Source: Calliopsis andreniformis (Eukaryota; Arthropoda; Insecta; Hymenoptera; Andrenidae). Taken from it: a DNA stretch of 64,000 bases. Shown one piece after another: positions 57,061 to 64,000 of this stretch; positions within the stretch are counted from its first letter, which is position 1, and every line of letters begins with the position of its first letter. The DNA is taken from positions 186,001 through 250,000 of the forward strand of contig NW_027480571.1 in the NCBI RefSeq assembly GCF_051401765.1, given 5' to 3'. A program made the translations under genes and the position numbers. A model generated the notes under the pieces. It was given only the letters and a program-made list of their open reading frames with translations. It was not told the DNA's origin and did not search any database.

Positions 57061-57510
57061 TAGAATATCATCAATACACAGTTTTCAATACTCAATACTC
57101 AATCTGCAATCTTCAGATTTCTATACACAAGCATCAATTCTCATCACTCAACCCTCAATACTCAGTCCACAATCCTCAATCTTCAATCGTCAATCCTCAA
57201 TCCTCAGTCCTCAATCCTCAATCCTCATTCTTCAATCCTCAATACCGAATCCTCAATCTTCAATCCTCAATCCTCAATCCTCAATTCTCAATCCTCAACC
57301 CTCAATCCTCAATCTTAATCTTCAATCCTCAATACTCAATCTTCAACCCTCAATCCTCAATCCTCAATCCTCAACACTCAATCCTCAATCTTCAATCCTC
57401 AATACTCAATCTTCAATACCCAATCCTCAATCCTCAATCCTCAGTCCTCAATCCTCAATCCCCAATCGTCAATCTTCCATCCTCAATACTCAATCTTCAA
57501 TCCTCAATCC

Positions 57511-58444
57511 TCATTCCTCAATCCTCAATCCTCAATCTTCAATCCTCAATACTCAATCTTCAATCCTCAATCCACTATCCTCAACCCTCAATCCTCAATC
57601 CTCAATCCTCAATCGTCAATCTTCCATCCTCAATACTCAATCTTCAATCCTCAATCCTCAATCCTCAACCCTCAAACCTCAATCCTCATTCTTCAATCCT
57701 CAATACCCAATCCTCAATCTTCAATCCTCAATCCTCAATCCTCAACACTCAATCCTCAATCCTCAATTTTCAATCCTCAATAATCAATCTTCAATCCTCA
57801 ATCCTCAATCCTCAATTCTCAATCCTCAATTGTCAGTCTTCAATCCTCAATACTCAATCTTCAATCCTGAATTCTCAATCCTGAATCCTCAATCCTCAAT
57901 CCTCAATTGTCAATCTTCCATCCTCAATACTCAATCTTCAATCCTCAATCCTCAATCCTCATTCTTGAATCCTCAATACCCTAACCTCAATCTTCAATCC
58001 TCAATCCTCAATCCTCAATCCTCAATCCTCAATAGTCAATCCTCAATCCTCAATCCTCAATTCTCAATCCTGAATCCTCAATCCTCATTCTTCAATCCTC
58101 AATACCCAATACTCAATCTTCAATCCTCAATCCTCAATCCTCAATCCTCAATCCTCAATCTTCAATCCTCAATACTCAATCTTCAATCCTCAATCCACTA
58201 TCCTCAACCCTCAATCCTCAATCCTCAATCCTCAATCGTCAATCTTCCATCCTCAATACTCAATCTTCAATCCTCAATCCTCAATCCTCAACCCTCAAAC
58301 CTCAATCCTCATTCTTCAATCCTCAATACCCAATCCTCAATCTTCAATCCTCAATCCTCAATCCTCAACACTCAATCCTCAATCCTCAATCCTCAATCCT
58401 CAATCCTCAATAGTCAATCCTCAATCCTCAATCCTCAATTCTCA
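57511..58444 (+). repeat. Recombinant landmark-free stretch
   Basis: Part of a 1,783-bp gap between landmarks 57061 and 58844. The first 230 bases continue the 1,132-bp family. Near 57740 it changes to sequence like 24.49-24.60 kb (CAACACTCAATCC, AATTTTCAATCC). Near 57900 it resembles 18.43-18.55 kb (CATTCTTGAATCC, ACCCTAACCTC), and near 58140 it resembles the 1,132-bp family again. Two similar pieces 378 bp apart (TAGTCAAT at 58033 and 58411) flank the last part. I see nothing non-satellite in it. Confidence 0.65.
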
Positions 58445-61400
58445 ATCCTGAATCCTCAATCCTCATTCTTCAATCCTCAATACCCAATACTCAATCTTCA
58501 ATCCTCAATCCTCAATCCTCAATTCTCAATCCTCAATCTTCAATCCTCAATCCTCAATCCTCAATTCTCAGTCCTCAATCCTCAATCCTCAGACTTCAAA
58601 CATCAATACTCAACCCTCAGTCCTCGTCCTCAATCCACAACCCTCAATCCTCAATCCTCAATCTTCAATCATTAATATTCAATCTTCAATCCACAATCCT
58701 CAATCCTCAATCCTCAATACTCAATCCTCAATCCTCAATCCTCAATCGTCAGTCCTCAAACCTCAATCCTGAATCCTCAATCCTGAATCCTCAATCTTCA
58801 GCCCTGAGTCCTCAACAATCAGTTGTCAATCCCCAATCCTCAATAGAACGTCCTCAATTCACAGTTTTCAATACTCAATACTCAATCTGCAATCTTCAGA
58901 TTTGTATACACAAACATCAATTCTCATCACTCAACCCTCAATACTCAGTCCACAATCCTCAATCTTCAATCGTCAATCCTCAATCCTCAGTCCTCAATCC
59001 TCAATCCTCAATCGTCAATCTTCCATCCTCAATACTCAATCTTCAATCCTCAATCCTCATTCCTCAATCCTCAATCCTCAATCCTCAATCCTCAATACTC
59101 AATCTTCAATCCTCAATCCTCTATCCTCAACCCTCAATCCTCAATCCTCAATCCTCAATCGTCAATCTTCCATCCTCAATACTCAATCTTCAATACTCAA
59201 TCCTCAATCCTCAACCCTCAACCCTCAATCCTCATTCTTCAATCCTCAATACCCAATCCTCAATCTTCAATCCTCAATCCTCAATCCTCAATCCTCAATC
59301 CTCAATAGTCAATCCTCAATCTTCAACTCTCAGTGCCAAATCCTCAGTCTTGAATACTCAATCCTCAATCCTCAAACTTCAATCCTCAATACTCAATCTT
59401 CAATCCTCAATCCTCAATCCTCAATCCTCATTCTTCAATCATCAATACCCAATCCTCAATCTTCAATCCTCAATCCTCAATCCTCAATTCTCAATCCTCA
59501 ATCCTCAATCCTCAAACCTCAAACATCAATACTCAACCCTCAGTCCTCGTCCTCTATCCACAACCCTCAATCCTCAGCCCTCAATCTTCAATTCTCAATC
59601 CTCAATCCACAATCCTCAATCATCAATCCTCAGTCCTCAAACCTCAATCCTGAATCCTCAATCCTGAATCCTCAGTCTTCAGCCCTCAGTCCTCAACAAT
59701 CAGTTATCAATCCTCAATCCTGAATAGAATATCATCAATACACAGTTTTCAATACTCAATACTCAATCTGCAATCTTCAGATTTCCATACACAAACATCA
59801 ATTCTCATCACTCAACCCTCAATGCTCAGTCCCCAATCCTCAATCTTCAATCCTCAATCCTCAATCCTCAATCCTCAATCCTCAATCTTAATCTTCAATC
59901 CTCAATACTCAATCTTCAATCCTCAATCCTCAATCCTCAATCCTCAATCCTCAATCCTCAATTCTCAACCCTCAATCCTCAGTCCTCAGTCCTCAAACCA
60001 CAATCCCCAACCCTCAGCCATCATCCTCAATCCTCAATCCTCAATCCTCAGCCCTCCGTCCTCAAACCTCAATCCTCAGCTCTCAGACCTCATCCTCGAT
60101 CCTCAATCCTCAACACTCAATCCTCAATCCTCAATCCTCAATTGTCAATCTTCCATCCTCAATACTCAATCTTCAATCCTCAATCCTCATTCTTCAATCC
60201 TCAATACCCTATCCTCAACCTTCAATTCTCAATCCTCAATCCTCAATCCTCAATCCTCAATAGTCAACCCTCAATCCTCAACCCTCAGTGCCAAAGACTC
60301 AATCTTGAATACTCAATCCTCAATCCTCAAACTTCAATCCTCAATACTCAATCTTCAATCCTCAATCCTCAGTCCTCAATCCTCAATCCTCATTCTTCAA
60401 TCCTCAATACCCAATACTCAATCTTCAATCCTCAATCCTCAATCCTCAATTCTCAATCCTCAATCTTCAATCCTCAATCCTCAATCCTCAATTCGCAATC
60501 CTCAATCCTCAATCCTCAGACTTCAAACATCAATACTCAACCCTCAGTCCTCGTCCTCAATCCACAACCCTCAATCCTCAATCCTCAATCTTCAATCATT
60601 AATATTCAATCTTCAATCCACAATCCTCAATCCTCAATCTTCAATCATTAATATTCAATCTTCAATCCACAATCCTCAATCCTCAATCCTCAATACTCAA
60701 TCCTCAATCCTCAATCCTCAGTCCTCAAACCTCAATCCTGAATCCTCAATCCTGAATCCTCTATCTTCAGCCCTGAGTCCTCAACAATCAGTTGTCAATC
60801 CTCAATCCTCAATAGAACGTCCTCAATTCACAGTTTTCAATACTCAATACTCAATCTGCAATCTTCAGATTTCTATACACAAACATCAATTCTCATCACT
60901 CAACCCTCAATACTCAGTCCACAATCCTCAATCTTCAATCGTCAATCCTCAATCCTCAGTCCTCAATCCTCAATCCTCAATCGTCAATCTTCCATCCTCA
61001 ATACTCAATCTTCAATCCTCAATCCTCATTCCTCAATCCTCAATCCTCAATCTTCAATCCTCAATACTCAATCTTCAATCCTCAATCCTCTATCCTCAAC
61101 CCTCAATCCTCAATCCTCAATCCTCAATCGTCAATCTTCCATCCTCAATACTCAATCTTCAATCCTCAATCCTCAATCCTCAACCCTCAACCCTCAATCC
61201 TCATTCTTCAATCCTCAATACCCAATCCTCAATCTTCAATCCTCAATCCTCAATCCTCAATCCTCAATCCTCAATAGTCAATCCTCAATCTTCAACTCTC
61301 AGTGCCAAATCCTCTGTCTTGAATACTCAATCCTCAATCCTCAAACTTCAATCCTCAATACTCAATCTTCAATCCTCAATCCTCAATCCTCAATCCTCAA

Positions 61401-63440
61401 TCCTCATTCTTCAATCATCAATACCCAATCCTCAATCTTCAATCCTCAATCCTCAATCCTCAATTCTCAATCCTCAATCCTCAATCCTCAAACCTCAAAC
61501 ATCAATACTCAACCCTCAGTCCTCGTCCTCATTCCACAACCCTCAATCCTCAACCCTCAATCTTCAATTCTCAATCCTCAATCCACAATCCTCAATCATC
61601 AATCCTCAGTCCTCAAACCTCAATCCTGAATCCTCAATCCTGAATCCTCAGTCTTCAGCCCTCAGTCCTCAACAATCAGTTATCAATCCTCAATCCTGAA
61701 TAGAATATCATCAATACACAGTTTTCAATACTCAATACTCAATCTGCAATCTTCAGATTTCTATACACAAGCATCAATTCTCATCACTCAACCCTCAATA
61801 CTCAGTCCACAATCCTCAATCTTCAATCGTCAATCCTCAATCCTCAGTCCTCAATCCTCAATCCTCATTCTTCAATCCTCAATACCGAATCCTCAATCTT
61901 CAATCCTCAATCCTCAATCCTCAATTCTCAATCCTCAACCCTCAATCCTCAATCTTAATCTTCAATCCTCAATACTCAATCTTCAACCCTCAATCCTCAA
62001 TCCTCAATCCTCAACACTCAATCCTCAATCTTCAATCCTCAATACTCAATCTTCAATACCCAATCCTCAATCCTCAATCCTCAGTCCTCAATCCTCAATC
62101 CTCAATCGTCAATCTTCCATCCTCAATACTCAATCTTCAATCCTCAATCCTCATTCCTCAATCCTCAATCCTCAATCTTCAATCCTCAATACTCAATCTT
62201 CAATCCTCAATCCACTATCCTCAACCCTCAATCCTCAATCCTCAATCCTCAATCGTCAATCTTCCATCCTCAATACTCAATCTTCAATCCTCAATCCTCA
62301 ATCCTCAACCCTCAAACCTCAATCCTCATTCTTCAATCCTCAATACCCAATCCTCAATCTTCAATCCTCAATCCTCAATCCTCAATCCTCAATCCTCAAT
62401 CCTCAATAGTCAATCCTCAATATTCAACTCTCAGTGCCAAATCCTCAGTCTTGAATACTCAATCCTCAATCCTCAAACTTCAATCCTCAATACTCAATCT
62501 TCAATCCTCAATCCTCAATCCTCAATTCTCAACCCTCAATCCTCAATCCTCAAACCTCAAACATCAATACTCAACCCTCATTCCTCGTCCTCATTCCACA
62601 ACCCTCAATCCTCAACCCTCAATCTTCAATTCTCAATCCTCAATCCACAATCCTCAATCATCAATCCTCAGTCCTCAAACCTCAATCCTGAATCCTCAAT
62701 CCTGAATCCTCAGTCTTCAGCCCTCAGTCCTCAACAATCAGTTATCAATCCTCAATCCTGAATAGAATATCATCAATACACAGTTTTCAATACTCAATAC
62801 TCAATCTGCAATCTTCAGATTTCTATACACAAGCATCAATTCTCATCACTCAACCCTCAATACTCAGTCCACAATCCTCAATCTTCAATCGTCAATCCTC
62901 AATCCTCAGTCCTCAATCCTCAATCCTCATTCTTCAATCCTCAATACCGAATCCTCAATCTTCAATCCTCAATCCTCAATCCTCAATTCTCAATCCTCAA
63001 CCCTCAATCCTCAATCTTAATCTTCAATCCTCAATACTCAATCTTCAACCCTCAATCCTCAATCCTCAATCCTCAACACTCAATCCTCAATCTTCAATCC
63101 TCAATACTCAATCTTCAATACCCAATCCTCAATCCTCAATCCTCAGTCCTCAATCCTCAATCCTCAATCGTCAATCTTCCATCCTCAATACTCAATCTTC
63201 AATCCTCAATCCTCATTCCTCAATCCTCAATCCTCAATCTTCAATCCTCAATACTCAATCTTCAATCCTCAATCCACTATCCTCAACCCTCAATCCTCAA
63301 TCCTCAATCCTCAATCGTCAATCTTCCATCCTCAATACTCAATCTTCAATCCTCAATCCTCAATCCTCAACCCTCAAACCTCAATCCTCATTCTTCAATC
63401 CTCAATAACCAATCCTCAATCTTCAATCCTCAATCCTCAA
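58445..63440 (+). repeat. 5.0-kb block, shortened copy of 52.65-57.74 kb
   Basis: Landmarks 58844 and 59725 match 53044 and 53925 at offset 5,800. Then 60813 and 61701 match 55041 and 55929 at 5,772, and 62763 matches 57061 at 5,702. The steps are deletions of 28 bp (four heptamers, near 60185) and 70 bp (ten heptamers, near 62520). The copy still contains the 49-bp AATATT duplication. Confidence 0.85.
59822..61699 (+). other. Longest stop-free frame, judged non-coding
   Basis: This frame is open for 625 codons. It reads as imperfect repeats of the heptapeptide SSILNPQ and its variants. A 7-bp unit gives the same heptapeptide in all three + frames because three units make 21 bases. The canonical unit has no stop on the + strand, whereas the - strand meets TGA once per 21 bases in every frame. 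The apparent start is an ordinary variant unit (CAATGC). There is no ribosome-binding context, splice logic, domain or change in base composition, and stops arise only where variants such as TCCTGAA or TAGTCAA fall in frame. Confidence 0.85.
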
Positions 63441-63894
63441 TCCTCAATCCTCAATCCTCAATCCTCAATAGTCAATCCTCGATCTTCAACTCTCAGTGCC
63501 AAATCCTCAGTCTTGAATACTCAATCCTCAATCCTCAAACTTCAATCCTCAATACTCAATCTTCAATCCTCAATCCTCAATCCTCAATCCTCAATCCTCA
63601 TTCTTCAATCATCAATACCCAATCCTCAATCTTCAATCCTCAATCCTCAATCCTCAATTCTCAATCCTCAATCCTCAATCCTCAAACCTCAAACATCAAT
63701 ACTCAACCCTCAGTCCTCGTCCTCAATCCACAACCCTCAATCCTCAACCCTCAATCATCAATTCTCAATCCTCAATCCACAATCCTCAATCATCAATCCT
63801 CAGTCCTCAAACCTCAATCCTGAATCCTCAATCCTGAATCCTCAGTCTTCAGCCCTCAGTCCTCAACAATCAGTTATCAATCCTCAATCCTGAA
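62763..63894 (+). repeat. 1,132-bp higher-order unit
   Basis: It follows a 1,062-bp relative at 61701-62762 head-to-tail. The 70-bp difference is ten heptamers. It contains AATAACCAATCC near 63404 as a private change. The array continues past it with a subtype B landmark at 63895. Confidence 0.85.
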
Positions 63895-64000
63895 TAGAAT
63901 ATCATCAATACACAGTTTTCAATACTCAATACTCAATCTGCAATCTTCAAATCTCTATCCACAGTCATCAATTCTCATCACTCAACCCTCTAACACTCAG

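Larger units (their letters stand above)
43699..57510 (+). repeat. 13.8-kb segment, copy 2
   Basis: Second copy of 27455-41265. Private changes noted by eye include CAGCTATCAG near 48149, CCTGAATCC near 46663 and 49408, TGCAAACTTC near 53091, a change in CGTCATTCTTCC near 55366, and CAACCTTAATC near 56180. The segment ends where TCCTCATTCCTC at 57510 replaces the TCCTCAATCC run of copy 1. Confidence 0.92.
11050..60910 (+). repeat. Landmark subtype D (14 copies): diverged block starting TAGAACGTCC
   Basis: These begin TAGAACGTCCTCAATTCACA and are preceded by CAGCCCTGAGTCC and AATCAGTTGTC. Downstream they carry GATTTCTATACACAAACA, GATTTGTATACACAAACA or GATTTCCATACACAAACA. Starts: 11050 (AACTCACAG variant), 19089, 21085, 25343, 29226, 32595, 36800, 38796, 45470, 48839, 53044, 55041, 58844, 60813. 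None occurs left of 11 kb, so this subtype marks the right five-sixths of the window. Confidence 0.9.
3214..63992 (+). repeat. Landmark subtype B (28 copies): diverged 98-bp block, TACACAG form
   Basis: Like subtype A, but the third heptamer is TACACAG, and the block is preceded by a TCCTGAA unit, or by CCAGTA at 27235, 34487 and 50731. Starts: 3214, 4767, 6801, 8938, 11938, 19969, 21973, 23105, 24342, 26224, 27235, 30282, 33476, 34487, 37680, 39684, 40816, 42053, 46526, 49720, 50731, 53925, 55929, 57061, 59725, 61701, 62763, 63895. Three continuations exist: CTATCCACAGTCATC (or CACATTCATC) followed by the +1 slip CCCTCTAA; TTTCTATACACAAGC; and TTTCCATACACAAAC followed by CAATGCTCAGTCCCC. A few copies (27235, 34487, 50731) lack one TACTCAA unit. 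Confidence 0.9.
1..64000 (+). repeat. Heptamer satellite array, unit TCCTCAA
   Basis: The whole window reads as consecutive 7-bp units with consensus TCCTCAA. Positions 4-7 (TCAA) are the most constant. Positions 1-3 carry most of the changes (TACTCAA, TCTTCAA, CCCTCAA, TAGTCAA, TCATCAA, ACCTCAA), and A to G at position 7 (TCCTCAG) is also common. The + strand is nearly G-free and the orientation is constant throughout. Both window edges lie inside the array. There is no unique-sequence gap, so every long gene-free stretch here is this satellite. No function can be read from it. Satellite DNA of this kind is typical of eukaryotic heterochromatin; the lineage is not identifiable from the sequence. 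Confidence 0.97.

Noticed and set aside
43699..57510. Dismissing the 13.8-kb duplication as pure assembly error
   Set aside because: Both copies have private single-base differences and different flanks, which argues for real copies, although only reads can settle it.
59822..61699. Long open frames on the + strand (625, 497, 472, 376 codons and many more) as genes for a heptapeptide-repeat protein
   Set aside because: They follow from a 7-bp unit without + strand stops. Overlapping frames give the same peptide, most start at TTG or chance ATG, and none has a domain, signal or translation context.
1..64000. CRISPR array
   Set aside because: There is a regular short period but no spacers, no 23-47 bp direct repeat, and no cas genes.
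1..64000. Bacterial or phage origin
   Set aside because: No genes, RNA genes or ribosome-binding sites occur in 64 kb, and such a long uninterrupted satellite is not known to me in bacteria.
1..64000. CCAAT boxes (ACCCAATCC, CCCCAATCC) and WRKY-type TTGAC cores on the - strand as regulatory elements
   Set aside because: They arise by single changes of the heptamer and are spread everywhere with no nearby gene.
1..64000. CENP-B box or another named centromere motif
   Set aside because: I found nothing resembling the CENP-B box consensus; a centromeric role cannot be argued from sequence.

Overview
The window contains no gene that I can support. All 64,000 bases belong to one head-to-tail satellite array built from a 7-bp unit, TCCTCAA on the + strand (TTGAGGA on the - strand). 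The array enters at base 1 and is still running at base 64,000, so it is longer than the window. The + strand is almost free of G, and the orientation never flips. I saw no transposon, RNA gene, unique spacer or recognisable promoter. A long, stop-insensitive, gene-free satellite with nested higher-order repeats points to eukaryotic heterochromatin (subtelomeric, pericentromeric or similar). The sequence alone does not name the organism.

The array is not a simple run of one heptamer. Perfect runs rarely exceed about six units, and they are mixed with variants such as TACTCAA, TCTTCAA, CCCTCAA, TCCTCAG and TCCTGAA. About every 0.3-2 kb comes a strongly diverged 98-bp block of 14 heptamers that starts with TAGAAT or TAGAAC. 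I count 77 of these landmarks, in five subtypes. They stay in the 7-bp register, so they are old diverged heptamers and not insertions. All 76 landmark-to-landmark distances equal a multiple of 7 plus the sum of a few one-base slips (one is two-base) visible at fixed places. This gives a reliable bar code for comparing distant parts of the array.

Layout: 1-10.4 kb is a patchwork of a 1.04-kb module (three copies) and a 3.1-kb block (two copies). 10.7-13.0 kb resembles 20.8-23.0 kb. 13.6-17.5 kb is a 1,949-bp tandem pair. 17.75-24.74 kb recurs at 35.46-42.45 kb (offset 17,711). 24.74-27.45 kb recurs at 31.99-34.70 kb (offset 7,252 = 1,036 heptamers). 27.45-41.27 kb recurs at 43.70-57.51 kb (offset 16,244, then 16,245). 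Each copy of that 13.8-kb block holds a head-to-tail pair of 4.2-kb units. 57.5-58.4 kb is a recombinant stretch, and 58.4-63.4 kb is a further copy of 52.6-57.7 kb with two deletions. 

The picture is of an array homogenised by unequal exchange or conversion of 1-14 kb pieces, not by slippage of single heptamers. Many long open frames occur on the + strand, but they follow from the arithmetic of a 7-bp repeat: all three frames read the same heptapeptide, SSILNPQ. I judge them non-coding. All comparisons were made by eye, so block edges are good to tens of bases and I give no identity percentages.
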